This document shows, piece by piece, positions 18,903 to 28,587 of a DNA stretch of 64,000 nt. The notes beneath the pieces are model-generated. The model was not told the origin of the DNA and ran no database searches. It was given only the letters and a program-made list of their open reading frames with translations. The stretch spans positions 1-64,000 of the forward strand of contig JALEKJ010000046.1 in the NCBI GenBank assembly GCA_022771695.1, written 5' to 3'. Source of the stretch: Roseburia sp. (GTDB lineage Bacteria; Bacillota; Clostridia; Lachnospirales; Lachnospiraceae). A program made the translations under genes and the position numbers. Each line of letters begins with the position of its first letter. The stretch's first letter is position 1.

Positions 18903-19587
18903 TTTCTTCCTGTTCTTCCGGCTGGATAAACAGGAGTGTAAAGACGAAAAGGAGAATGAGGCAGGAGAGCCAGATAGCTTTTTCTCCCCAGATTCCGGTT
19001 GTCAGGCTGCCGAGGATGGCGCCTGCCATGAATACGGTGATGATGGCAAAGTAGTTGCCTGCCCGCTTTAAACTGGCAGTATCCTTTTCGATTAAGTGCT
19101 GAAACAACTGAAAGGTTCCGCTGCGCAGATTGCCGGTACACATGGTAGTCGCATAGACGGAGCCTTTTACTTTGCGGAAAGCCTCGACCTGCATAGAGCA
19201 GGAAAACGCAATCAGTGTCGTGGCAATAAAATTGCCCTCTCCGGACGGAATCAAGCCCACGGCCGCGAGAAGTGCGGCTTCCAAAAGAATAATATACTGC
19301 CGCCAGTGTAATTTATGATGATTTGCATAGATGCGTGTGATTTCCGTCAGAACAACACCTATGATAAAGGAAACAACGGGAATAAAATAAGAAAGTACCC
19401 TCGCCCAATCACCTTTGACCAGGTACATGGCAAGTAACACGAGATTTCCGGTCTGGCAGTTGGCAAATACACCATCCCTGCTTAGAAACGAGTAGGATTC
19501 CAAAAAACCGCCGACGGAGGCGAGAAGCAGACCGACAACAAGAGATTCTGACATTTGAATATTTTTTGTTTTCATAGCATACCTCAT
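18892..19587 (-). CDS. YoaK family (DUF1275) membrane protein
   Basis: SVGGFLESYSFLSRDGVFANCQTGNLVLLAMYLVKGDW. Confidence 0.9.
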   Translation of the reverse strand: MRYAMKTKNIQMSESLVVGLLLASVGGFLESYSFLSRDGVFANCQTGNLVLLAMYLVKGDWARVLSYFIPVVSFIIGVVLTEITRIYANHHKLHWRQYIILLEAALLAAVGLIPSGEGNFIATTLIAFSCSMQVEAFRKVKGSVYATTMCTGNLRSGTFQLFQHLIEKDTASLKRAGNYFAIITVFMAGAILGSLTTGIWGEKAIWLSCLILLFVFTLLFIQPEEQEETIE

Positions 19588-19685
19588 ACGGTTATCTTAC
19601 AGATATCTTAACAGAAATTAATAAAGTCTTAAAACAAAATTCGCGATATCTGCGGTAATATAAATAAGAGCCCGTGCTTGGACTC

Positions 19686-19817
19686 TTACAATCTGCCTGT
19701 AATAAAACGCATGAAGGACACCGGCGTGGTGCCTTCTTCCTGTGCGGCAATCACATATTTTCTGTAATAAGAGACAACTTCATCAAAGTCCATGCTTGGA
19801 TCAATCGTAAATGACAT
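19686..19817 (-). CDS. small conserved-looking ORF, 43 aa, absent from the ORF track
   Basis: MSFTIDPSMDFDEVVSYYRKYVIAAQEEGTTPVSFMRFITGRL with a good RBS (taaggagggtttcaccATG). Confidence 0.6.
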   Translation of the reverse strand: MSFTIDPSMDFDEVVSYYRKYVIAAQEEGTTPVSFMRFITGRL

Positions 19818-19927
19818 GGTGAAACCCTCCTTAGTATGCAAAAGTGAGTATATCGCTCTTACATGGAAAAGTCAACAAAAATGTACTTGCGAAATTGTAA
19901 AAAATAGATAAAGAACGGAAGAAGAGA

Positions 19928-20680
19928 ATGAGATACGAAGATGAAATAAGAATTGAAGAGGAAGAACGCCGCCGATATGAGGAAAGGCGCCGTAGGAGAA
20001 GAGCACGCATACGAAGACAGCGACGCATACGTGTTGCAATTATGCTGAGTGTGCCGGTTGTGATGCTTTTGGTGATACTTTTGGTATCTCATTTCATAAA
20101 AGTAAAAAGTGAAGCAGAGACTGTTATGGCGTATGATGTGAAGTATGTGGCAGAAGCGCCGGACTATCAGGTGGAGCTTCTTGATATCAATGAATATTCA
20201 AGACCGGGTACAGCACTTTCTGCAATAAATGGCATTGTCATTCATTATACAGCAAATCCGGGAACAACTGCAGAGCAGAATCGCAGTTATTTCCAAAACT
20301 TAAAGGACACCGGGGAGACGTATGCCAGTAGCCACTTTGTGATTGGAATTGACGGCGAAATCGTACAGTGTGTGCCATGTAATGAAATTGCATATGCTTC
20401 CAACGAACGCAACGAGGATACGATTTCGATTGAATGCTGCATCCCGGATGAGACAGGAAAGTTTTCCGAGGCGACCTACCAGTCGCTTGTGGAATTGGTA
20501 ACCTGGCTGATGGGGCGCTATGACCTGGGAACGGATGAGGTCATCCGGCATTATGATGTAACCGGAAAGGAATGTCCGAAGTATTATGTGGAAAATGAGA
20601 CAGAGTGGTTCCAATTTAAGGAAGATTTGCTGTCGTACATCGAGGTCAATGGTATTGCCAAAAGCAAGGAAATACAGTAG
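19928..20680 (+). CDS. membrane-anchored N-acetylmuramoyl-L-alanine amidase (Amidase_2)
   Basis: IVIHYTANPGTTAEQNRSYFQN...SSHFVIGIDGEIVQCVP...SIECCIPDETGKFSEATYQSLVELV; single N-terminal TM. Confidence 0.9.
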   Translation: MRYEDEIRIEEEERRRYEERRRRRRARIRRQRRIRVAIMLSVPVVMLLVILLVSHFIKVKSEAETVMAYDVKYVAEAPDYQVELLDINEYSRPGTALSAINGIVIHYTANPGTTAEQNRSYFQNLKDTGETYASSHFVIGIDGEIVQCVPCNEIAYASNERNEDTISIECCIPDETGKFSEATYQSLVELVTWLMGRYDLGTDEVIRHYDVTGKECPKYYVENETEWFQFKEDLLSYIEVNGIAKSKEIQ

Positions 20681-20715
20681 AATACCTAATATCAAGGAAT
20701 AATTAGGGAAGCTGT

Positions 20716-22209
20716 ATGTTAGAAAAATCTTATGATGAATTAAAACGAAATATTAATATAAGAGAGAACTTGAGTCTGCTTCGCGGACAGATCAAAGACG
20801 CAGAGGTGCGCACCCAGCTTCTGAATATTGTGGGTGACGGGAACTTTTTAGTGGCACTTTTAGAGCATGAAGAGCCGAAAGTGCGGAAAAATGCGGCGCT
20901 TTTGCTTGGTGATTTGGGATTGGATGCGGCGGTAAGTTCTCTTTTCTGTGCGTATGAACGTGAGACAACTCTTTTTGTGAAGAGTTCTTATCTTACAGCG
21001 CTCGGAAAGCTGGATGCATCAGAGTATCTGGAAGCGTTCAAAGCACATAGAGATGAACTTGCGTCAAAGGATGTGCCGGAGAACGAGAGAAAACACATCA
21101 GTGAAGAATTGCGTGAGTTAGAGAAAATCATTACCGGAATTGAAGGAATCAGACATCATACATTTGTGGGCTTTTCGGAGGCGCACGATGTTTTGCTTGC
21201 GACCAATAAAGAACAGCGTAGCGTGACGATGGCAGAGGTGGGGGAACTGTCTGCCGAAGTACGAAGAAGTGTTAGCCTGCATCCGCTTGGAGTGCTGGTG
21301 CACACGAAGAATATAAAAGCATTTACAAAGCTGCGTACCTATCGTGAAATGTTATTTCCGATTCGTGCGAAGCTATGTGCAAATCCCAAGGAGGCTGCGG
21401 AATCTGTCTGGAATTCCGATATGCCAAAGATTTTGTCAGAGAGCCATAAGGAGGACGCTCCGTTCTATTTTCGTCTGGAAGTAAAAAGCCGGATGGAGCT
21501 CGATAAAAAGAGCACATTTGCAAAGCGTTTTGGGGCGGAACTTGAGCAGTTGTCCGGACGTAAGCTTGTCAATTCCACACAGAATTATGAGCTGGAGATT
21601 CGCCTGATAGAGACAAAAGAGGGCGGTTTTGCTGCGTTCTATAAGTTGTTTACGATACCGATGAAACGTTTTGCGTATCGTAAGAACGCGATAGCGGCAT
21701 CCATTCATCCGGCTACGGCTGCGATGCTTGTTGAATTGGCTAAGCCGTATCTGAAAGAAAATGCGCAGGTGTTGGACCCGTTCTGTGGTGTGGGTACGAT
21801 GCTCATTGAGCGCGATATTCGCGTTCCGGCGCGCGATAAGTACGGTATCGATATCTTTGGGGATGCAATCCGTATGGCGAGAGAGAATGCGGGCGCGGCG
21901 GGAGAGCAGATTCATTTTATCAATCGCGATTACTTTGATTTTACGCATGACTATCTGTTTGATGAGATTATTACCAATATGCCGATGCGTGGTCGAAAAA
22001 TGAAAGAAGAGATGGATTCTTTCTATGGGGAATTTTTTGAAAAGTCTGCGGAAATACTGAAAACAGATGGCATCGTTGTGATGTATTCCAATGAAGAAGG
22101 CTTTGTGAAAAAGCAGTTGCGCCTGCGCGAGGATTATCGTTTGCTACAGGAGTACTGCATAAGAGAAAAGGATCATTTTTATCTGTTCGTGATACAGTAT
22201 AAGGGATAA
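20716..22209 (+). CDS. HEAT-repeat domain fused to a THUMP/Trm11-like RNA methyltransferase
   Basis: N-terminal LEHEEPKVRKNAALLLGDLGLDAAVSSLF HEAT-like; C-terminal AKPYLKENAQVLDPFCGVGTMLIERD SAM-binding, ITNMPMRGRK motif IV. Confidence 0.8.
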   Translation: MLEKSYDELKRNINIRENLSLLRGQIKDAEVRTQLLNIVGDGNFLVALLEHEEPKVRKNAALLLGDLGLDAAVSSLFCAYERETTLFVKSSYLTALGKLDASEYLEAFKAHRDELASKDVPENERKHISEELRELEKIITGIEGIRHHTFVGFSEAHDVLLATNKEQRSVTMAEVGELSAEVRRSVSLHPLGVLVHTKNIKAFTKLRTYREMLFPIRAKLCANPKEAAESVWNSDMPKILSESHKEDAPFYFRLEVKSRMELDKKSTFAKRFGAELEQLSGRKLVNSTQNYELEIRLIETKEGGFAAFYKLFTIPMKRFAYRKNAIAASIHPATAAMLVELAKPYLKENAQVLDPFCGVGTMLIERDIRVPARDKYGIDIFGDAIRMARENAGAAGEQIHFINRDYFDFTHDYLFDEIITNMPMRGRKMKEEMDSFYGEFFEKSAEILKTDGIVVMYSNEEGFVKKQLRLREDYRLLQEYCIREKDHFYLFVIQYKG

Positions 22210-22221
22210 GGGGTAATAAAG

Positions 22222-24873
22222 ATGGCATTTTCAATCAGAAAGAGAGACGACAGACGGCGGAGTACGGACCAGGGACTGTTAGATGCATCGTTGATGCAGA
22301 GCTTGCAGGACCGATTTTGTGATGCAAACAACGTATATTTGGTGTGTTTAAGCAAAAAACGTGGTGTTGTCACAAAGGCGTATGGTTCCAAGGAGGAGCT
22401 TGGATACATTCACGGCATCGTCAATATGGATATGCATGTATCCCTAATGAATAAATTGCTGGATAATGGGATTGAGAGCGTGCTTGAAGAAGACTGCGGC
22501 ACAGACCTGGTGAAGATGTGCGGTGTTTCTATTAAGGTCGGCGGAGAGACTGCGGCGACGTGGATTGTGATTGGTGTCATGGAAAACAATGATGCGGATG
22601 TGCCGGAGTGTGTGATGCGCACAACGCCGGAGCGTTATTATAAGTCGTTAGAGTTCTTGGAAACTTTGTCAAAGCAGATGTTTGCTGTCAAGATGGAAGA
22701 GTTGCTTGCACAGGAGGCGTTCTTAAAGAGCAGAGAATCCGAGGCACAGATGGAGGCGGAGCTGCATCGCAATGAGGTAATGACTGCTATTGTAAAGATG
22801 CTAGAGTCTGAAAACGGATTTGATAAAATTGTGGATGACATTTTAAAGGATGTCTGTGAATATCTCGATGTTTCTACCGGATTCTTGTTGCGCGAGGACA
22901 AGTCAGGAGCACATGCGGAGATGATTTGTGAGTATGTGTCGGCGGATACTGGTTCTGTGATAGAGAGCTGGACTATGCGGGAAAAGACAGTCATACCGTT
23001 TTTTAATGGCAAGCCGTATATGATTTCCGCAAATTCGATGATGCCGGATGAGTTTCACCGTTACTTTGAGCAGGAGGGAATCCGTGCGGGTATCTTTTTG
23101 CCGATAGAGGTAAACGGACATGCCACGATGTATCTGTGTTTTTGTGAGAAAAGCAAGGACCGTATCTGGGATGTCAGCGATATTAAGTTTGTCAATGATG
23201 TGAAGCGTATTATTCAGAGTATCCTTGTGAAGCGTATCGCGAAGAATTCTCTGGCAAGCTCCTATGCTTCTTTGGAGGCGATTTTGGAGAATGTGGGTTG
23301 CGGTATTTGCGTAAAAGATCCGGTAAGCAATCAGACACTCTATACCAATCAGCGTTTTCGGGAGTCATTTGGAGGAAGCGTGGAGAATGGATTTTTGGAG
23401 CAATACCTTGCGAAGAATCAAGAGGAGGAAGGCAGCGATTATTTCCGGGAAGTATACTCGGAGGGAGAGAATCGCTGGTACGATATGCATCGTACGCGCA
23501 TCAACTGGGTGGACGGAAGGACTGTGCTTTTGTGTACAATCTATGATGTGACAGATAAGAAACTCTATCAGCAGAAGATTGAGAAACAGGCAAATAATGA
23601 TTTCCTTACCGGTCTTTACAATCGTATGCGATGTGAACATGATTTGGAATATTATATTCGTCAGACGAAGGAATTTGGCGGCGAGGGTGCGCTTTTATAT
23701 ATTGACTTGGATGATTTTAAGCACATCAATGACGGACTTGGTCACCAGTACGGGGATGTTTTGCTTAAGAATATTTCCGATAGCCTGAAAAATATTCCGG
23801 GTGTGGAGAATAACTGCTATCGTATGGGCGGCGATGAGTTTATCATTATCTTGGCGCATCACAATATCATGATGCTGCAGCAGATTTTGGAGGAAATCAA
23901 AACCTTATTTACGAGACCATGGATGCTCAAAGGAGCAGATTATTACTGTACGATGAGTATGGGCGTTGTGCGATTCCCGAAAGACGGTGATACGGTAGAG
24001 GAGCTGATTAAGAAAGCCGATATTGCAATGTATGAGGCGAAATGTTCCGGCAAAAATCGTGTCGAGTTCTACGATGATAACGTCGAATCCACGTCCTTTA
24101 AGCGCCTGGACTTGGAAAAGAATATGCGTAATGCAACCAAGAATGCCTGTGAGGAGTTCGAGGTCTGCTATCAGCCGATTATTGATATTACGAAACCGGG
24201 GAACCCATGCGTTGGTGCAGAGGCGTTGCTTCGCTGGAATTCTGATGAACTGGGCATGATTGCGCCGACAGAGTTTATTCCGTTGGCGGAGTATTTGGGT
24301 CTTATCAATCCGATTGGGGAGTTCGTGTTAAAGGAGGCTTGCCGGAGCTGTAAGTATTGGAATGACATGGGGCGGCCGGATTATAAAGTCAATGTCAACC
24401 TTTCCGTGGTACAGCTTTTGCAGAATGATGTTGTTGATACCATTCAAAGCGTTATTAGAGAGACCGGAATTCTTCCGGAAAATCTCACACTTGAAGTGAC
24501 GGAGAGCTTGGCAATTAATGATATGACACGCATGAAACAGATTCTTGCTGATATCAGAAATCTCGGCGTGAAAGTTGCGCTTGATGATTTCGGAACGGGG
24601 TACTCATCTTTGAATCATATCAGGGAGATGCCGCTTGATGTCATTAAAATTGATCGTTGCTTTGTGATTGACATTGGAAAAGACGAATTTCAGACAGCGT
24701 TTGTGAAGATGGTGGCAGAGCTTGCCAGTGCCATCAATGTGAAGGTCTGCGTAGAGGGTGTTGAGACGGAAGAGCAGTATGCGGCCGTAAAGGATACGAA
24801 GATTCAACTGATTCAGGGATTCTATTTTGGGAGGCCAATGCATCGAGACGATTTTGAAAAGGAGTATTTATAA
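22222..24873 (+). CDS. sensory GGDEF-EAL c-di-GMP turnover protein (GAF/PAS N-terminus)
   Basis: YRMGGDEFIIILAHH (intact GGDEF); GAEALLRW, EVTESLAIND, LDDFGTGYSSLNHI, VEGVETEEQ (intact EAL residues). Confidence 0.95.
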   Translation: MAFSIRKRDDRRRSTDQGLLDASLMQSLQDRFCDANNVYLVCLSKKRGVVTKAYGSKEELGYIHGIVNMDMHVSLMNKLLDNGIESVLEEDCGTDLVKMCGVSIKVGGETAATWIVIGVMENNDADVPECVMRTTPERYYKSLEFLETLSKQMFAVKMEELLAQEAFLKSRESEAQMEAELHRNEVMTAIVKMLESENGFDKIVDDILKDVCEYLDVSTGFLLREDKSGAHAEMICEYVSADTGSVIESWTMREKTVIPFFNGKPYMISANSMMPDEFHRYFEQEGIRAGIFLPIEVNGHATMYLCFCEKSKDRIWDVSDIKFVNDVKRIIQSILVKRIAKNSLASSYASLEAILENVGCGICVKDPVSNQTLYTNQRFRESFGGSVENGFLEQYLAKNQEEEGSDYFREVYSEGENRWYDMHRTRINWVDGRTVLLCTIYDVTDKKLYQQKIEKQANNDFLTGLYNRMRCEHDLEYYIRQTKEFGGEGALLYIDLDDFKHINDGLGHQYGDVLLKNISDSLKNIPGVENNCYRMGGDEFIIILAHHNIMMLQQILEEIKTLFTRPWMLKGADYYCTMSMGVVRFPKDGDTVEELIKKADIAMYEAKCSGKNRVEFYDDNVESTSFKRLDLEKNMRNATKNACEEFEVCYQPIIDITKPGNPCVGAEALLRWNSDELGMIAPTEFIPLAEYLGLINPIGEFVLKEACRSCKYWNDMGRPDYKVNVNLSVVQLLQNDVVDTIQSVIRETGILPENLTLEVTESLAINDMTRMKQILADIRNLGVKVALDDFGTGYSSLNHIREMPLDVIKIDRCFVIDIGKDEFQTAFVKMVAELASAINVKVCVEGVETEEQYAAVKDTKIQLIQGFYFGRPMHRDDFEKEYL

Positions 24874-24950
24874 TTTTTTTAAAAATCCCATTGACAATTT
24901 GAGGTGGTTTTGATATTATAATCAAGTCGTCACGAAAGTGTGACTGCTAT

Positions 24951-25034
24951 GCGGAAGTGTCGGAACTGGCAGACGAGCAAGACTAAGGATCTTGTGATAG
25001 CAATATCGTGTGGGTTCAAGTCCCATCTTCCGCA
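24951..25034 (+). tRNA. tRNA-Leu (anticodon AAG)
   Basis: gcggaag/cttccgc acceptor stem, caaga-ctAAGga-tcttg anticodon arm, long variable arm, ggttcaagtccc T arm. Confidence 0.93.
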
Positions 25035-25068
25035 TTCGGTTTTACCGTTCGCTGATGATATTTTTTTT

Positions 25069-25152
25069 GCAGGAGTGGCGGAATTGGCAGACGCGCAGGC
25101 TTCAGGTGCCTGTGGTAGCAATATCGTGTGGGTTCAAGTCCCATCTCCTGCA
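25069..25152 (+). tRNA. tRNA-Leu (anticodon CAG)
   Basis: gcaggag/ctcctgc acceptor stem, caggc-ttCAGgt-gcctg anticodon arm, long variable arm. Confidence 0.93.
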
Positions 25153-25154
25153 TG

Positions 25155-25191
25155 CAAAAAAGCTCCATACCATAAGGTATGGAGCTTTTTT
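25155..25191 (+). terminator. Rho-independent terminator after the tRNAs
   Basis: aaaaaagctccatacc-ataa-ggtatggagcttttt. Confidence 0.93.
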
Positions 25192-25300
25192 AGAAGCAGA
25201 GCGTTCCTTGAATCCACGGGTTCATCTCCGCTCCGCTTCAGTCCGCGCAAAGCGCTCGTCCACTGGACGGGCTGCGCCCCATCTCCTGCAATTTTTTGAT

Positions 25301-25338
25301 GAGGGAAGTCTTAGTTTTTCAAGGCTTCCTGTTTTTTT
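25301..25338 (+). terminator. probable second terminator
   Basis: ggaagtctta...caaggcttcc followed by tgttttttt. Confidence 0.6.
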
Positions 25339-25596
25339 GCAATAAAAATGTTTGTGTATGTTGAAAACAATGAGTAGTTTATTTATGAGTTTGCTTTTTT
25401 CGTCCGTATTGACTGCTCATTAATTGTGATTCTGTCAGTGGTTTTAGCACGATAGATGGGCTTATATATGCGGCTCACGGAGAAGGAAAAAGACTGTGTG
25501 AGAAAAATTTTGAAAAAATAAAGGAAATAAGAAGAACGCCCCGAATAATATATATGTAGTCACTGTGTGACTGTACATGAAAAGAGGAGAAAATAC

Positions 25597-26610
25597 ATGT
25601 CGATACGTGAAGAAATAGAGCAGATGGAGCGGGAAAATTTAAGCCCGTATGCGACGCTCAGCGCGAATTCCAAGGGGCGCGATATCCCTGAGGAGCCTTG
25701 TGATATCCGGCCTGTTTTTCAGAGAGACCGTGACCGCATCTTACATAGTAAGGCGTTCCGTAGATTAAAAAATAAGACACAGGTGTTTTTGACTCCGAAA
25801 GGAGATCATTATCGTACCAGATTGTCGCATACACTTGAGGTTTCTCAGAATGCAAGGACGATTGCGAAGGCACTTCGGCTGAATGAGGATCTTGTGGAGG
25901 CGATTGCGCTCGGACATGATTTGGGACATACACCGTTTGGACATGCGGGTGAGTTTGTGTTAAACGAGCTTTGCGAGGAGGGTTTCCGCCATAATGAGCA
26001 GAGCGTCCGTACGGTCGAAAAGCTGGAGAAGAACGGGCAGGGACTTAATCTGACGTGGGAAGTGCGGGATGGTATTTTGAATCATCAGTCCAGCTTGACA
26101 CCGAGTACCTTAGAGGGCAAGATTGTGCGTTTTTCCGATAAAATTGCGTACATTAATCACGATATTGATGATGCGATTCGAGCGCAAGTGCTGACAGAGG
26201 ATGACATTCCTCTTGAGCTTAAGAAGACGCTTGGATTTACGACAAAGCAAAGACTTAATACGTTGATTCACAATATTATCATGAACAGCAGGGAGCGGGA
26301 TGACATCGCGATGTCTCCGGAGATTGAGGAGGCGATGATTGAACTGCGCAAGTTCATGTTTGAGAATGTATATAAGAATCCGGTTGCGAAGGGTGAGGAG
26401 GTAAAGGCAAAGGCGATGATTGAGCAACTGTTTCATTATTATATGGAACATATTGAATTATTGCCGGGCAAGTATCTGCGCATGTTAGACGAAGGAGAGA
26501 AGCAGCAGCGTGTGGTCTGCGACTATATTGCCGGCATGACGGACCAGTATGCAATCACGAAATTCTCAGAGTATTTTTTACCACAAGCATGGCAGGTTGA
26601 TGGCTATTAA
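25597..26610 (+). CDS. dgt: deoxyguanosinetriphosphate triphosphohydrolase-like HD protein
   Basis: RDRDRILHSKAFRRLKNKTQVFLTPKGDHYRTRLSHTLEVSQNARTIA...ALGHDLGHTPFGHAGE. Confidence 0.95.
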   Translation: MSIREEIEQMERENLSPYATLSANSKGRDIPEEPCDIRPVFQRDRDRILHSKAFRRLKNKTQVFLTPKGDHYRTRLSHTLEVSQNARTIAKALRLNEDLVEAIALGHDLGHTPFGHAGEFVLNELCEEGFRHNEQSVRTVEKLEKNGQGLNLTWEVRDGILNHQSSLTPSTLEGKIVRFSDKIAYINHDIDDAIRAQVLTEDDIPLELKKTLGFTTKQRLNTLIHNIIMNSRERDDIAMSPEIEEAMIELRKFMFENVYKNPVAKGEEVKAKAMIEQLFHYYMEHIELLPGKYLRMLDEGEKQQRVVCDYIAGMTDQYAITKFSEYFLPQAWQVDGY

Positions 26611-26678
26611 GCCACAGGCGTGACACGCAGTGAAAACTGCGGCAGATGGTTACCGGAGCGTAAGGGAAGGAGTATGGG

Positions 26679-28502
26679 ATGCCATATTTTTCAGACGAGA
26701 TAATAGAAGAAGTACGCTCACGAAATGATATTGTCGATGTGATATCGCAGTATGTGCGTCTTACCAGAAAGGGCAGCACATATTTCGGATTATGTCCATT
26801 TCATAATGAGAAAACCGGTTCCTTTTCGGTATCTCCCAATAAACAAATGTATTACTGCTTCGGCTGTGGGGCCGGCGGCAATGTTTTTACTTTTCTGATG
26901 CAGTATGAGAATTATACATTCGGAGAAGCGATGGAGGTACTGGCGGAGCGCGCCGGTGTGGAACTGCCCAAACAGGAGTTCTCGGCGGCGCAGCGCAGGG
27001 AAGCGGATAAGCGTGCAAGATTATTAGAGATTAATAAGGAAGCAGCAAAGTATTTTTTTATGCTACTCCGCGGAGACAGAGGAAAGCATGCATTGGCATA
27101 TTTTAAGAAACGTGAGCTTTCTGATGAGACAATCAAAAAGTTTGGGCTAGGATATTCAGACCAGTATAGTGACGATTTGTACCGTTATCTGCGGTCAAAG
27201 GGGTATGAGGACGAAATTTTAAAGGAGTCCGGGCTTGTCACGATTGATGAGAAACGAGGCGGATACGATAAATTCTGGAATCGTGCGATGTTCCCAATCA
27301 TGGATGTCCATAATAAGGTCATTGGGTTTGGCGGACGAGTGATGGGAGACGGTGAACCGAAGTATTTAAACTCGCCGGAGACAAAGATTTTTGACAAGAG
27401 CAGGAATCTGTACGGACTTAATTTCGCTCGCGCAACAAAGAAGCCACAGTTACTTTTGTGCGAAGGCTATATGGATGTCATCGCCCTGCACCAGGCAGGG
27501 TTCGATAACGCAGTGGCATCGCTTGGAACGGCGCTTACCAGTGGACATGCAAATTTGCTTAAGCGATACACCAAGGATGTTTATCTGACCTATGACAGTG
27601 ATGGCGCAGGTATCAAGGCAGCGCTTCGAGCGATACCGATTTTAAAAGAGGTCGGTATTACAACGAAGGTCATCAATATGAGCCCGTACAAGGATCCGGA
27701 TGAATTTATCAAGGCATTGGGAGCGGAGGAATATCAGAAGCGCATTGATGCGGCGGAGAACAGCTTTTTGTTTGAAATTCGTATCTTAGAGAAGCAGTAT
27801 GATATGCATGACCCTGAGAGCAAGACGGCATTTTATAATGAAGTTGCAAAAAAACTCTGTGGTTTCTCCGAAAAGTTGGAGCGTGACAATTACATTGATG
27901 CCGTGGCGGCAAAATATATGATTGCAGTGGAAGATTTGCGAAAGCTTGTGAATCAGTATGGACTAAAAATGGGACTTGCAGGCGGAGATTCCGGTAAGCG
28001 CAGATATGAAAGCGATATGGCAGAGAACCAAGCAGGAGATTCTCCGAAGGCAAAGGGCAAGAAAAAGGAAGACGGCATGAAGCAGTCACAAAAGCTTTTG
28101 CTGACCTGGCTGATAGAGAATACGGCGTTATTTGCTAAGATTAGCAAATATATTACGCCGGAGGATTTTACGGAGGAGATTTACCACAAGGTCGCTAAGA
28201 TGCTTTTTGCGCAATATGAGGAGAGCGGTACGGTCAATCCGGCAAGGATTGTCAGCATGTTTGAGAATGAAGAAGAGCAACGCGAGATTGCAGGGCTTTT
28301 TAATGCCAGAATCCACAAGGTTGAGACAAAAGATGACATGGAAAAGGCACTAAAAGAGACCATTGTCCGAATCAAGCAAAACAGTATTGACCATCGTTCT
28401 AAGGCATTGGCACCTACTGACATGGAGGGGCTCATGAAAATCGTGCAGGATAAGAAAGCACTGGAGCAATTAGAAAAAACACATATTTCTATAGATTTGT
28501 AA
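26679..28502 (+). CDS. dnaG: DNA primase
   Basis: Zn finger GLCPFHNEKTGSFSVSPNKQMYYCFGCGAGGNVF; TOPRIM LLCEGYMDVIALHQAG. Confidence 0.98.
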   Translation: MPYFSDEIIEEVRSRNDIVDVISQYVRLTRKGSTYFGLCPFHNEKTGSFSVSPNKQMYYCFGCGAGGNVFTFLMQYENYTFGEAMEVLAERAGVELPKQEFSAAQRREADKRARLLEINKEAAKYFFMLLRGDRGKHALAYFKKRELSDETIKKFGLGYSDQYSDDLYRYLRSKGYEDEILKESGLVTIDEKRGGYDKFWNRAMFPIMDVHNKVIGFGGRVMGDGEPKYLNSPETKIFDKSRNLYGLNFARATKKPQLLLCEGYMDVIALHQAGFDNAVASLGTALTSGHANLLKRYTKDVYLTYDSDGAGIKAALRAIPILKEVGITTKVINMSPYKDPDEFIKALGAEEYQKRIDAAENSFLFEIRILEKQYDMHDPESKTAFYNEVAKKLCGFSEKLERDNYIDAVAAKYMIAVEDLRKLVNQYGLKMGLAGGDSGKRRYESDMAENQAGDSPKAKGKKKEDGMKQSQKLLLTWLIENTALFAKISKYITPEDFTEEIYHKVAKMLFAQYEESGTVNPARIVSMFENEEEQREIAGLFNARIHKVETKDDMEKALKETIVRIKQNSIDHRSKALAPTDMEGLMKIVQDKKALEQLEKTHISIDL

Positions 28503-28587
28503 AAAAAGAGAGAAAATGTGAAAAATCTGGGATGAAAACCGGAGAATAAGGACAAAATAGTAACGAACTATGAGAGGATGAAGCAAA

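Noticed and set aside
25010-25345. ORFs across the tRNA-Leu region
   Set aside because: They overlap two well-formed tRNA genes and terminators; not plausible coding regions.
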